Shown: in pieces, positions 19,518 through 28,532 of the stretch
How positions within the stretch are numbered: position 1 is the stretch's first letter
How the letters are laid out: the number at the start of each line of letters is the position of its first letter
NCBI RefSeq assembly: GCF_900215485.1
Contig: NZ_OCMZ01000001.1
Span: forward strand, 372,001-436,000
From: Nitrosovibrio sp. Nv4
GTDB lineage: Bacteria > Pseudomonadota > Gammaproteobacteria > Burkholderiales > Nitrosomonadaceae
Length of the DNA: 64,000 nt
Direction of reading: 5' to 3'
The notes under the pieces: generated by a model
Databases searched by the model: none
Seen by the model: the letters and a program-made list of their open reading frames with translations, nothing else
Told to the model about the DNA's origin: nothing
Position numbers and translations under genes: made by a program

Positions 19518-20507
19518 TCAGCACTTAGTGGCGCGGAAGTTTGCATAGGCTCGAGTCAACCCTTCTTCTAACCCCAAAGTGGACCTGAATCCGAGAGCGT
19601 GCAATCTCGAAACATCCATCAGCCTGCGGGAAGCGCCATCCGGTTTGGTGCGGTCGAATTCCATGCGACCCGAGTAGCCTACAACCTTACTTATCGTCTC
19701 CGCCAACTCGCGTATGGTGATGTCCTCGCCTACCCCGATGTTTATTAGAGGTGCAAGGCCCAAAGCAGTCGACTCCAGCGGCGTCCCGGCCGGCCAGAGT
19801 AACCGGGAATAATCGTCATCCCTCAAATTCATCAGGAACACGCAGGCCTCGGCCATGTCCTCACTGTAGATAAATTCACGGCGAGACATACCCGTCCCCC
19901 AAACAGTGACCATGGGTGCGCCGTTGACCTTGGCCTCGTGGTACTTCCGTATCAATGCCGGAATGACGTGGCTGGTGTTGAGATCATAGTTATCCCCGGG
20001 TCCGTAGAGATTCGTTGGTATTACGGCCAAATACTGGGTGCCATACTGCCGGTTATAGCTCCAGCACATTTCAATCCCTGCAATCTTTGCGAGAGCATAA
20101 GGCTGAGTAGTCGGCTCCAACGGACCCGTGAGGAGGTATTCTTCCTTAATAGGTTGTGGGGAAAGGGCGGGGTAGATGCTACTGGAAGCTAGAAAGATTA
20201 ATCGCTGGACCTCATTGCGATGTGCCTCGTGAATCACGTTAGTCTGAATGGTTAAATTGTCACGGATAAAATCGGCACGATAGGTATTGTTGGCATAAAT
20301 ACCGCCTACTTTTGCGGCGGCCAGGAAAACGTAGTCGGGCTTCTCAGCGGCGAAAAAAGCCTCTGTTGCTTTCTGGTCGGTTAAATCGAGTTCAGCATGA
20401 GTACGGGTCAGGAGATTGAGGTAGCCTTTCGCCTTAAGATTGCGTGCAAGAGCTGACCCGATCAAACCGTTATGACCGGCTATATAAATTTTGGCATTTT
20501 TATCCAT
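19518..20507 (-). CDS. fcl: GDP-L-fucose synthase
   Basis: Epimerises and reduces GDP-4-keto-6-deoxymannose to GDP-L-fucose with NADPH. The 329-residue length fits. Seen: nucleotide-binding IYIAGHNGLIGSALA at the N-terminus, FLAAAKVGGIYANN, LASSSIYP carrying the catalytic Ser, and the YxxxK pair in QPYALAKIAGIEMC; PTNLYGPGDNYD and FIYSEDMAEACVFLM are also family-specific. It lies 12 bp downstream of gmd, so the two form the GDP-fucose unit of the exopolysaccharide operon. Confidence 0.95.
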   Translation of the reverse strand: MDKNAKIYIAGHNGLIGSALARNLKAKGYLNLLTRTHAELDLTDQKATEAFFAAEKPDYVFLAAAKVGGIYANNTYRADFIRDNLTIQTNVIHEAHRNEVQRLIFLASSSIYPALSPQPIKEEYLLTGPLEPTTQPYALAKIAGIEMCWSYNRQYGTQYLAVIPTNLYGPGDNYDLNTSHVIPALIRKYHEAKVNGAPMVTVWGTGMSRREFIYSEDMAEACVFLMNLRDDDYSRLLWPAGTPLESTALGLAPLINIGVGEDITIRELAETISKVVGYSGRMEFDRTKPDGASRRLMDVSRLHALGFRSTLGLEEGLTRAYANFRATKC

Positions 20508-20519
20508 GTCTATCGTTTC

Positions 20520-21650
20520 CTATTCATGATAGTCATAAGCGCCAAACCCGTTTTTCTTGACAAGTTCATCTCGCTCAGCGCTCTTGAGGTCCTCCCGAAT
20601 CATTTCGCTGACGAGTTCCCTGAAGGTAGTCTTTGGCGCCCAGCCGAGTTTCTTCCGGGCCTTGGATGGATCGCCGAGCAGAGTCTCGACCTCAGTTGGA
20701 CGGAAGTACCGGGGATCTACACGTACGATAACTCGCGATTCCCGAACTGGACATGTCTGATCGATGCGTCCTATTTCGTCGACACCGTGACCGTCCCAGT
20801 TTATATGCATACCAAGCTCTTCTGCTGCCGCGTTTACGAAATCACGGACACTATACTGAACACCGGTAGCAATGACGAAGTCGTCTGCCCGGTTCTGTTG
20901 TAGCATCAGCCACTGCATCTCAACGTAATCGCGAGCGTGACCCCAATCACGCCGCGAGTCCAGGTTACCTAGATAAAGACAATCCTGTAGGCCAAGTTTA
21001 ATCCGGCTAAGCGCGCGAGTAATCTTGCGGGTAACGAAGGTTTCGCCGCGAATGGGGCTTTCGTGATTAAAGAGGATGCCGTTACAGGCATAAAGGCCAT
21101 AGGCTTCGCGGTAGTTGACCGTAATCCAATAACTATATAGCTTTGCCACCGCATAAGGGCTGCGAGGATAGAAAGGCGTTGTCTCATTCTGCGGAGTTTC
21201 CCGCACTAAACCATAGAGTTCAGAGGTGCTGGCTTGATAAAAGCGCGTTTTTTTTTCCAACCCAAGGATGCGGATGGCCTCCAGTATTCGTAATGTGCCA
21301 ATGCCATCCGCATTGGCGGAATATTCTGGTGTTTCAAAGCTGACCGCGACATGGCTCATTGCGGCCAGATTGTAGATTTCGTCAGGCTGGACTTGCTGGA
21401 TGATGCGAATCAGATTCGTTGAATCGCTCAAGTCCCCGTAATGCAGGATAAAGTTGCGTTGCGAAACGTGTGGATCCTGATATAGATGATCAATGCGGTC
21501 GGTATTGAACAGCGACGAGCGGCGCTTGATCCCGTGAACGATATAATTCTTTTTGAGCAAAAATTCAGCTAAATAAGCACCATCCTGCCCAGTGATGCCC
21601 GTGATGAGGGCAATCTTTTTCGCTGGATCAGTTGATTCGCGCGTTGCCAT
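20520..21650 (-). CDS. gmd: GDP-mannose 4,6-dehydratase
   Basis: First step of GDP-L-fucose synthesis, using bound NADP. The 376-residue product has [19 protein letters not shown] (cofactor loop), [15 protein letters not shown], the catalytic Thr/Glu in QASTSELYG and the YxxxK motif in [12 protein letters not shown], then [16 protein letters not shown]. The ATG at 21650 lies inside the end of epsI, giving a 23-base overlap; a good AGGAGA seven bases upstream, itself within epsI, supports this start. Coupled to fcl downstream. No GDP-mannose-forming gene is in the window, so GDP-mannose must come from elsewhere. Confidence 0.95.
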   Translation of the reverse strand: MATRESTDPAKKIALITGITGQDGAYLAEFLLKKNYIVHGIKRRSSLFNTDRIDHLYQDPHVSQRNFILHYGDLSDSTNLIRIIQQVQPDEIYNLAAMSHVAVSFETPEYSANADGIGTLRILEAIRILGLEKKTRFYQASTSELYGLVRETPQNETTPFYPRSPYAVAKLYSYWITVNYREAYGLYACNGILFNHESPIRGETFVTRKITRALSRIKLGLQDCLYLGNLDSRRDWGHARDYVEMQWLMLQQNRADDFVIATGVQYSVRDFVNAAAEELGMHINWDGHGVDEIGRIDQTCPVRESRVIVRVDPRYFRPTEVETLLGDPSKARKKLGWAPKTTFRELVSEMIREDLKSAERDELVKKNGFGAYDYHE

Positions 21651-22314
21651 TTAACTTTCTCCTATATTCCGGTTCTAAAGCATGAAGCATCTGATCGGCA
21701 AATTGAGTCTGTATGTCGTATGCATTCGCTGTTTGGCCATCAATAGACGAAACTCGGATCAGCATACCGTCGGGGATTTTGCCGGTCATACCGTATCTCA
21801 TTTCAGCAAGTTTCTTCTGAAGCCCGCCTTGAAATACCCGATCGCCAACTATGGTCCAGTAGGTCACCGGCTCGTTGCGCTGGCCGAGACTGGTCAGTAT
21901 GCGAGTAACAGGAATTGAACCGCTTCCAGTAGCCATGTTGCCTGCTTCTTTGCCCTCGAGCAAAAATCCCTGAGCCGGATAACAGACTTCGGGATAGTGC
22001 ATTTGCATTGAATCCCTCTGGTCGTCTCCATATGCTATCGAGAGCATGACGCGATATCCGCGGCTGTTCATATAAGTGCGGCTGAGAGTCTGAGTATAGA
22101 TCCTGTCAATCATCTCCTTCTGGCGGGGGTCGACAATTTGCACGGAATTCTGCTGCTCCACATGCCAGTCTCCGAACGTCTGCGGGATTATCGTTTCCAA
22201 ATCGATGGCCGGCCCTTGATCGGCAATTTTCTGGGTCGGACGCAGGGCCAACGCAAGTCCCGAGGCAGCTAGCATGAGTATTAAAAGAATGAAGTTTCTG
22301 AGCCAGAGATTCAT
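21628..22314 (-). CDS. epsI: EpsI family exosortase-associated protein
   Basis: EpsI is the partner found beside, or fused to, exosortases. The 228-residue product has an N-terminal membrane segment ([20 protein letters not shown]) and a periplasmic body with the signature [13 protein letters not shown] (about residues 109-121), plus [21 protein letters not shown]. It starts two bases after the end of xrtB and overlaps gmd. Its biochemical role is not established; family genes always sit in exosortase/exopolysaccharide loci. Confidence 0.92.
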   Translation of the reverse strand: MNLWLRNFILLILMLAASGLALALRPTQKIADQGPAIDLETIIPQTFGDWHVEQQNSVQIVDPRQKEMIDRIYTQTLSRTYMNSRGYRVMLSIAYGDDQRDSMQMHYPEVCYPAQGFLLEGKEAGNMATGSGSIPVTRILTSLGQRNEPVTYWTIVGDRVFQGGLQKKLAEMRYGMTGKIPDGMLIRVSSIDGQTANAYDIQTQFADQMLHALEPEYRRKLNGNARIN

Positions 22315-22316
22315 TG

Positions 22317-23231
22317 TTACGCGCTACTTAAGGTGCTATGGTCACGCCGCAGTTTGACGCCGAGTTGTAACAGCGAATCCACCCCAATGATCAGCAGCAG
22401 CGCACTAAGGAAGAGCACCATGCCAGCGAATCCATGCAAGAAGCCTTGCCCCGCCTCATCACCAAAATGGTAGGTAATCAGCGTTAATACCATCACGCGG
22501 ATGACGTTGGCCGTAAAGGATATTGGAACGATAAAAATAGCAAGGGCGACGTTCCGGAATAAGGAATCGTGCCGGATGATGTTAAGGTAAAGCAGACCCA
22601 GTGCCTCGAGCGTAAAGAGGGTATGCAGGCCCGCGCACGCATCTGCTACGAGCAGCTTGTATTGTCCAATCTGGAGGATAACTCCCGTGCGGGCGATGGG
22701 ATAGTTCGCCCAGAAAAGAATGGTCTCGGCCACATAGGAAACCGCCATCTTCATGGGCATCGTCAAGGTATCCACAACCGTGGAGGGAAGGGGAATCATG
22801 AATAGCATGAAGAAGAGCGGAAACCATTGCGCCTTGAGCGCGGCGCCACCACGCATGAGCAGGAGAATAGCCGCGAGCAGCCAAATGACCGAACCGATCT
22901 CAAGGAGCAGAATTTCTTGAGACCGGCCAACAACATAGAGTAGCAGACCTAAAATAAAGATGGGCCAGCCAGCTGCAGGGGCAGTGGGCTGGCCCTCACT
23001 CAAGCGCCACATTTCGGGCCACTTGCGATAAATAAGCCAGCAGGCAATGCCAAGCACAATGGGACCATGCGCTTGCTGGTCAGTACTCCAGATGCCTCGA
23101 AATAGATCGACCAGACTCGGCAAATAAAGTACGATTAATCCACCAATGATAGGCAACCAGATGGGTAGCTGGTTGCGCCATCCCTCCGGCAGGTTTTTTT
23201 TATTGAAGATAATTGAAGAATTAATGCTCAT
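22317..23231 (-). CDS. xrtB: Exosortase B
   Basis: A multipass membrane cysteine transpeptidase-like enzyme thought to process PEP-CTERM proteins. From the ATG at 23231 the product has 304 residues with about eight hydrophobic segments. The catalytic triad of the family is visible: Cys in VADACAGLHTLFTLE, Arg in TANVIRVMVLTL and His in FLHGFAGMVLF. DQQAHGPIVLGIACWLIYRKW is the usual exosortase N-terminal motif. The frame stays open 23 codons further; the start is uncertain because no clear ribosome site exists. Its 5' end overlaps by eight bases that of the divergent VanZ-like gene. The SEP-CTERM protein at 34.3-35.1 kb is a likely substrate. Confidence 0.93.
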   Translation of the reverse strand: MSINSSIIFNKKNLPEGWRNQLPIWLPIIGGLIVLYLPSLVDLFRGIWSTDQQAHGPIVLGIACWLIYRKWPEMWRLSEGQPTAPAAGWPIFILGLLLYVVGRSQEILLLEIGSVIWLLAAILLLMRGGAALKAQWFPLFFMLFMIPLPSTVVDTLTMPMKMAVSYVAETILFWANYPIARTGVILQIGQYKLLVADACAGLHTLFTLEALGLLYLNIIRHDSLFRNVALAIFIVPISFTANVIRVMVLTLITYHFGDEAGQGFLHGFAGMVLFLSALLLIIGVDSLLQLGVKLRRDHSTLSSA

Positions 23232-23607
23232 CTTTTTTTCGCAACGCCCATTATCTCGCGCCGTCCGCGCCACAGCCATGCTGTTGACGCTCGGGATCAT
23301 CGTCAGCTTGTTTGTTGGAGGGGCGCAACCTGTCGCCGTGAACTTGATTCCGGCGCCATGGGATAAATTGGCTCACGGTGCTATTTTTGCGTTGCTCGCC
23401 TGGACAATTGGCGTTGCTAGCGGCTTGCCTGGAAGGCGCGGACTGGTCGTCGCGCTTTTGGGGTCGCTGTTGGTCGGTATGCTTGATGAATGGCATCAGA
23501 TGTATCTGCCCGGCAGGCATGCAGGATGGCTGGATCTCGCGGCAGACGTATCGGGCAGCCTCACTGGTACTGCGTTGCTTGCCATAGGGCGTATAAGGGG
23601 CGGTTAG
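23224..23607 (+). CDS. VanZ-like membrane protein
   Basis: A 127-residue protein with four hydrophobic segments: MLLTLGIIVSLFVGG, a second helix after APWDKLAHGAIFALLAWTI, then LVVALLGSLLVGMLDEWHQ and a last one before the C-terminus. The D-K-x-x-H and DEWHQ-x-YLPGR motifs are typical of VanZ family proteins, which often neighbour exosortases and polysaccharide genes. GAAGAAT precedes the ATG. It is the only plus-strand gene between epsG and xrtB, and its start lies inside xrtB's first codons. A later Met at 23278 is an alternative. Function of this group is unknown. Confidence 0.8.
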   Translation: MLIFFSQRPLSRAVRATAMLLTLGIIVSLFVGGAQPVAVNLIPAPWDKLAHGAIFALLAWTIGVASGLPGRRGLVVALLGSLLVGMLDEWHQMYLPGRHAGWLDLAADVSGSLTGTALLAIGRIRGG

Positions 23608-23801
23608 CACCATGTTAATAGTTGAGGAATGCTGATCATCCAGATTCCCGTTCCCAATAAGAGAAAGAAAGGCTGACAAAAAAACGGGAGGCAAGAACTT
23701 GCCTGATTACTCCAAAAATGATTGCAGCGCTGATAGGCAGATGTAGAGAGTCGGGTATCATGCTCACAAACCCGAGATTCGTCTCTTCCATCTTGGTTCA
23801 T

Positions 23802-24731
23802 TCAGAAGTCGTTCAGCACTGACCCCACCGACAATGTACCTGTCTGCTGAAGACTGTTCGCTAATTCGATCGTGTCGGGCATTGAAGTAAGATTTTTGCG
23901 AACCACAATGAGGGCAGCAGACGCACGGGCCGCGATCATTTGTGTTTCGGCATAGTCACGTGCAGCAGGGGTATCGATGATGACGGCGTCAAACTCGCGT
24001 ACTAGCGATTGCAACAACTCGTGAAAGCCTGAGCGACCGAGCAGTTCCTGCGGATTAGGTGGCACGGCGCCACCCGGTAGTACCGAGAGCCCAGGCAGTG
24101 AAGGCATACGGGCGATGGCCTCGATACCGACGCGACCGGCAAGCATACCGGATAAACCGGGATTGGTGCCGAGCTTGAATAATTCATGCTGGCGTGGCGC
24201 GCGCAGGTTGGCGTCGATGAGTAAGGTGCGTTTGCCAAGCTGCGAGAATACGATAGCCAGATTGGCAGCAATGAAACTTCGCCCTTCCCCCGTGCCAGGG
24301 CTCACGATGGCGAGAGAATTCAGTCGCGCCTCTGCATCGAACCAGCGCAACATAAGTTGACTTCGCAAGGCACGAAGTTTCTCGACGACCGGACTGAAAG
24401 GTTTATAGGCGGCCACTAACTGATGGTTAAGACTGTTATCGCCCGCGGGAAGGTAGAGGGTATTAAATTGACGCGATAGTGCAAAGCGAACATCGTCTTC
24501 GGTCAACAGCCCTAACTCGATGGCAGTATCGCCAAAACGCTTACCCTGCTCTATTTGCAGCCGCAGAATGCGCTCGGCGTTTTCCGCAGTGAGACGCCCG
24601 GTATCGACGAGGATGGTCCCAATCGAACCGCCGACGCCGTTGAGCTGGGCTTTACCGTAAATCGATGGCTCACCAGGATTCGTCGTCTGATTCCGCTTGA
24701 AGGTCTGGAAGGCGGCGCTTACCGGTTTCAT
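23802..24731 (-). CDS. epsG: EpsG chain-length-control P-loop kinase-like protein
   Basis: A 309-residue BY-kinase-like ATPase partner of the Wzz-type protein EpsF. Residues about 35-95 (TILVDTGRLTAENAERILRL to ALSRQFNTLYLP) form the N-terminal GSPII_E/MshEN-like domain. The ATPase core has Walker A SPGTGEGRSFIAANLA (about 140-155), Walker A' LLIDANLRAPRQHELF and Walker B AVIIDTPAARDYAET. Unlike classical autokinases it ends NSLQQTGTLSVGSVLNDF without the tyrosine-rich tail. It follows epsF by 23 bp. Confidence 0.9.
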   Translation of the reverse strand: MKPVSAAFQTFKRNQTTNPGEPSIYGKAQLNGVGGSIGTILVDTGRLTAENAERILRLQIEQGKRFGDTAIELGLLTEDDVRFALSRQFNTLYLPAGDNSLNHQLVAAYKPFSPVVEKLRALRSQLMLRWFDAEARLNSLAIVSPGTGEGRSFIAANLAIVFSQLGKRTLLIDANLRAPRQHELFKLGTNPGLSGMLAGRVGIEAIARMPSLPGLSVLPGGAVPPNPQELLGRSGFHELLQSLVREFDAVIIDTPAARDYAETQMIAARASAALIVVRKNLTSMPDTIELANSLQQTGTLSVGSVLNDF

Positions 24732-24754
24732 GGTCTGGTTCCCTTTTTTGGTGT

Positions 24755-26170
24755 TCAGCTCGCTGTGGATCCAAGCTGTTTAGGCAACTTGGGTAGCTTG
24801 GGTAGTTTGGGGGGCTTGGAAACTTCGCGAGCTCCGCTACCTGGAATAACCGCAAGCACTGGCAGATCAATGGCCTGGAGAAGGTCTTCCGCTGAACGTA
24901 TCCGGCGGTTAGCCAATTCGAGCATCAAAACAATTCCTATTCCAAGCAGTGAGCCGAGGAAAATGGAGATCAGAACGTTGAGCAGGATTTTCGGTCGAGA
25001 ATGCTGGGTCGGCACTGTGGCTGGGTTCAGAGTTGCAACATTCGTCTGGACCGACTGGCTTTCGAGGCGGGTCTGGGCGGCACGCTGACTCACGGCTTCA
25101 AATGTACGTTGCGCAGCTTCGACATCGCGCATGAGCACAGCGATTCCATCCCGCTCCCTATTGAGTTCAAGCACTCGTTTTTTTTGAGCTTCCATAGCTT
25201 CCAGCAACTCTTTTTCCTTTTGCTTGCCGACTTCGTAGGTAGTGCCTATGCTGCTGGAGATTTGCCGCGTTTCGCTTGCTAGTCTTCTTCGGAGGGAGGC
25301 AAGTTCAGATTCCGCGCGCTTTGTTTGCGGATGGTTTATGCCGAGATTTACATTGCTCTCCTGAAATTTTGCCTCAAGACGCGCAATGTCCGATTTAAGA
25401 CTGTTAATCAACGGGCTTTGCATCACCTCAGCCAATGTTTCGGAACTGGTGGATTTATGCTTGCTGCTGCTATCCGTGGTTTCAGTCTGAACACTGGTTA
25501 ATCGCGCGGAGAGATCGTTGAGCCTGGCAGTTTCGTAATCCAGGCGCTCATCGGTGGCGACAACGCCAGTCTTCTGCTGATGAGCCGAGAGCGCTTCCTG
25601 AGCTCTTTCCAAGTTCTCACGCACCGCCCTGGTTTGATCTTCAAACCATGCCGCGGATTGGCGGGCGGGTGCAAGTTTGAGATCTTGGTTGACATCGATG
25701 TAGGCTTGGGCAAAGGTATTCGCCACCGTGGCGGTGAAATTGGGATCCTTGCCGCTGAATTCGATGTTGATGACGTTGCTCTCGCGCGACGGTTTGACGT
25801 CAAGCTTCTGCTTTAGCAGATCAGCCAACCAAGCGTTAAAATCACCTGTGCCACCCGTGGCATCCACCCATTGCTCTCGGATAACCGGGCTTTCGTCCAT
25901 GCGTAGCAGCTTGACTACACGCTGAGCTACGCGATCACTATCAATAATATCTACTTGCGTAGCCATGTATGCGGGACTGGCCATACCGGGCAGAACCATG
26001 CCCGCAACAGGATCGGGCGATCTGACATCAACAACCACCGCGGAACTGGCGGTATATTGCTTAGGTAACAGCAGGCTGACCACAAGGGTGGTTAATACCG
26101 TAACCAGCAGCGTGAGAAGAGCTATCTTATAACGCGCTCGCAGGATAAGCAGGAATTGTTGGAGTGTCAT
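24755..26170 (-). CDS. epsF: EpsF chain length determinant (Wzz/PCP family)
   Basis: Polysaccharide co-polymerase of 471 residues. Two membrane helices flank a large periplasmic coiled-coil: KIALLTLLVTVLTTLVVSLL (about residues 15-34) and ILLNVLISIFLGSLLGIGIV (about 400-420). The middle is heptad-rich (about 175-360). The N-terminal Wzz motif LLPKQYTASSAVVVDV is clear. The cytoplasmic C-terminus ends in an unusual repeated Lys-Leu-Pro stretch (about residues 452-465). Lies between epsE (16 bp) and epsG (23 bp); controls polymer length and export together with EpsE and EpsG. Confidence 0.92.
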   Translation of the reverse strand: MTLQQFLLILRARYKIALLTLLVTVLTTLVVSLLLPKQYTASSAVVVDVRSPDPVAGMVLPGMASPAYMATQVDIIDSDRVAQRVVKLLRMDESPVIREQWVDATGGTGDFNAWLADLLKQKLDVKPSRESNVINIEFSGKDPNFTATVANTFAQAYIDVNQDLKLAPARQSAAWFEDQTRAVRENLERAQEALSAHQQKTGVVATDERLDYETARLNDLSARLTSVQTETTDSSSKHKSTSSETLAEVMQSPLINSLKSDIARLEAKFQESNVNLGINHPQTKRAESELASLRRRLASETRQISSSIGTTYEVGKQKEKELLEAMEAQKKRVLELNRERDGIAVLMRDVEAAQRTFEAVSQRAAQTRLESQSVQTNVATLNPATVPTQHSRPKILLNVLISIFLGSLLGIGIVLMLELANRRIRSAEDLLQAIDLPVLAVIPGSGAREVSKPPKLPKLPKLPKQLGSTAS

Positions 26171-26186
26171 TTCATCTCGACCATTA

Positions 26187-26984
26187 TTAGAAAATACTTT
26201 CCCGAACGTAGATGATGTCGTTGGGTAGCACGGTGTCAGTCATCTCGGGCGAGATTCTCTCGACGTTGCCATCAGCATTCTTCCGATGAAGACGCAACCA
26301 CCACTCACTGCCCCGCTGGGTTGGGCCGCCGCCTTGAGCCAAGGCTTGCATGATTGTCATACCACGCTCGATTCGGTAGGCTCCAGGGCGCTGGGCTTCA
26401 CCATAAATGTAGAAAACCGGTGCGCGATGGACATAGATTGTGTCTCCACCGGCGAGGATGATATCTTCCTCTGATTTTTCAGCGAGGTAGAGCGCGGGAA
26501 TGTCTATCACTGTACGGAAGGGTTTACCGTCGCGTAAACCTGTGACAATGGCAAAATCATCACCGGTCTGGGAGGCTCCACCGGCAGCGGCAAGCATATC
26601 GCTGACTCGACTGAGAGTTTCGAGCGGGAAACGTCCCGGCCGGTTGACCTGGCCGAGCACACTTACTTGGTTGCCGCGCATCTGCAAGAGGATGATGTTA
26701 ACCTGCGGTTGTCTGACGAAGCCGCCATTCTTAAGTGCGGCGGCAATCTTCTGCTCTGCAGCAGCAATGGCAAGGCCACCAACTTCCACGCCGCCGACTA
26801 GCGGGTAAGTGATAGAGCCATTTTCAGAAACACGGGTTTCGGTCGTCAGATCGGGGTTCTGGAAAACCTGAATGCGCAACACATCCCCCGGGCCAAGTGG
26901 ATAATCGACATTGTCTGACGATAGCGCGTTCCCAGTTGACAGGACAAATAAAAGAGTCAGTATACGTATCAAAGCTTGAGTCAT
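26187..26984 (-). CDS. epsE: EpsE polysaccharide export protein (OPX/Wza family)
   Basis: A 265-residue periplasmic/outer-membrane export protein with signal peptide MTQALIRILTLLFVLSTGNALS. The Poly_export motif is YPLGPGDVLRIQVFQNPDLT (about residues 28-47), followed by two SLBB-like beta-grasp regions (from VSVLGQVNRPGRFPL and from FYIYGEAQRPGAYRI). No lipobox Cys is seen. It is shorter than Wza and matches the EpsE group of exosortase loci. Lies 43 bp after epsD and 16 bp before epsF; forms the exit path for the polymer. Confidence 0.93.
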   Translation of the reverse strand: MTQALIRILTLLFVLSTGNALSSDNVDYPLGPGDVLRIQVFQNPDLTTETRVSENGSITYPLVGGVEVGGLAIAAAEQKIAAALKNGGFVRQPQVNIILLQMRGNQVSVLGQVNRPGRFPLETLSRVSDMLAAAGGASQTGDDFAIVTGLRDGKPFRTVIDIPALYLAEKSEEDIILAGGDTIYVHRAPVFYIYGEAQRPGAYRIERGMTIMQALAQGGGPTQRGSEWWLRLHRKNADGNVERISPEMTDTVLPNDIIYVRESIF

Positions 26985-27027
26985 GGTTTCAGATTTCCTT
27001 ATGCATTCTATAAATTGAACGAGTTTT

Positions 27028-27987
27028 CTATTTCAAACCTGCAACACCTTTTTCCACACCGACGTCAACCTTGGATTTTAGCGCACTCACATCTGTAGCC
27101 TGTGCCACAGCCGGAACCGGGGCCGGTTGCGACGCCATGCCAGTATCAGCGAATTCACCCATATAAGTGATTTTTGCCTTGGCCTTAAGCTCCTTGAACT
27201 CTTGCTTGGCGGCTTCTGATGCGCGCTGGTTGCCGAGAAACTGTTGGATGCGCGGCAGTGCGGCTTCTTCCGATACCGGTACCGACTGTGCTGCGGCGAG
27301 TCGCATCACGGTAACAGACTGCTGACTTTGAATAATCAGGCCTTGCCCGACTCGAAGCGGATGTATTTTAGGCAGCAGTTCAAGCGGAATCTGTTCAGCT
27401 GACCGTGTAGCGCTGCCGGCCGCAAACTTGATTCCCTTGCCCTTGAGCCAATTTGCTATATTTTCCATAGACTTGTCACTGTTGAGCATCTCGCGCAACT
27501 CTTCGGTAACCCCGGCAGTTGCGGGAACCACAATCTCCTGGATGTTGTAGATGCGCCGCTCGGCAAAGAGCTGGGGATTTTCTGAGTAATATTTCTTCGC
27601 TTCATCGACAGTGGGCTTATCCATCGCGGCGGTCAATTGCTCAACGTAAGCTCGGGCAAGGATTTCCCGGCGGGCATTTTCCACAGCCATAAGGACATCC
27701 GGTGAACGATCAAGTTTCTTCCCAACGGCTTGTTCGACGGCCAATTCCTGATCAATAAGTCTGTCAAGAATTTCCCGACGAATCTTCGGCGCCATTTCAG
27801 GTTTGTTGGCGCCCGCGGCCGTGTGGGAAAGTACGTAGTTAATCTGATGAACGGAGATCTCGCCGGAATTGACTTTAGCTGCAATCTGACTGGCGGGTTT
27901 CTCGGCGTCTTTGCTGCCACAGGCGACAAGCCCCAGCGCAAGTGACAGGGAAAGTATTTGTGGTATGACTTTGCGGCTGAGCTTCAT
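27028..27987 (-). CDS. epsD: EpsD family peptidyl-prolyl cis-trans isomerase lipoprotein
   Basis: Start set at 27987, giving MKLSRKVIPQILSLSLALGLVACGSK, a lipoprotein signal with the lipobox Cys at about residue 23. The 319-residue product has a SurA-like N-domain (INYVLSHTA, then IRREILDRLIDQELAVEQAV) and a degenerate parvulin core (ERRIYNIQEIVVPA to the LPRIQQFL region). This layout is the EpsD group of exosortase B loci, probably assisting folding of exported or outer-membrane components. First gene of the tight epsDEFG run; promoter expected in the 545 bp upstream. The last about 40 residues are Ala/Val/Lys-rich and low-complexity. Confidence 0.9.
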   Translation of the reverse strand: MKLSRKVIPQILSLSLALGLVACGSKDAEKPASQIAAKVNSGEISVHQINYVLSHTAAGANKPEMAPKIRREILDRLIDQELAVEQAVGKKLDRSPDVLMAVENARREILARAYVEQLTAAMDKPTVDEAKKYYSENPQLFAERRIYNIQEIVVPATAGVTEELREMLNSDKSMENIANWLKGKGIKFAAGSATRSAEQIPLELLPKIHPLRVGQGLIIQSQQSVTVMRLAAAQSVPVSEEAALPRIQQFLGNQRASEAAKQEFKELKAKAKITYMGEFADTGMASQPAPVPAVAQATDVSALKSKVDVGVEKGVAGLK

Positions 27988-28532
27988 ATGAGCCTTGAGT
28001 GAAAAATATAAATACCAATAATATTCAGAACCTGAGCAGAACACGCCCGCGTTTATGGCGCTTCAGCTTGAGTCGTCTTTGCTAGTCTGGCTACCGTGAG
28101 GGTTAAAGCACATTTTGCCCATACAGCATTACATTATTGTGGCGGTCCTTGCTACGGATAAAGAACAATCTGATGAAAAAAGAATATACATGATGCACTT
28201 GTATTCAGGTATTCAGTTCAGTTTTTAAGCACAAAATTAAGCGATCTCATAAGAAAACCCAACAATAGAAAGAAATGCATCAGGCAGCTAGTTTCATCAG
28301 TGGCGTAGGTCTTACATTGTCCGAAATTTCACACAAATACCATTGGGCTGGATGCACGGTAGCGGAGGTAGCACTTTCAGCGCAATAGTCCATTTGTCCT
28401 ATACTAACCTCCTAATGCACAGGCTAACAGGCATTACCTTAAGTCGGGAGAATTACCCCAACTGACGACGCTTCGTTTGTTGGCTCAACTATATCTCGTA
28501 ACATTTAATCACCGCATTTGCCTACTCGATAA
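27988..28532. other. Intergenic region upstream of epsD, presumed regulatory
   Basis: 545 bp, AT-rich, without a recognisable gene, between the end of epsL and the start of epsD. A promoter for epsDEFG is expected. I looked for a sigma-54 type TGGC-N8-TGC element and did not find a convincing one. Confidence 0.45.

Noticed and set aside
27988-28532. Sigma-54 promoter upstream of epsD
   Set aside because: No TGGC/TGC pair with the right spacing was seen; many exosortase loci have one, but the sequence does not show it here.
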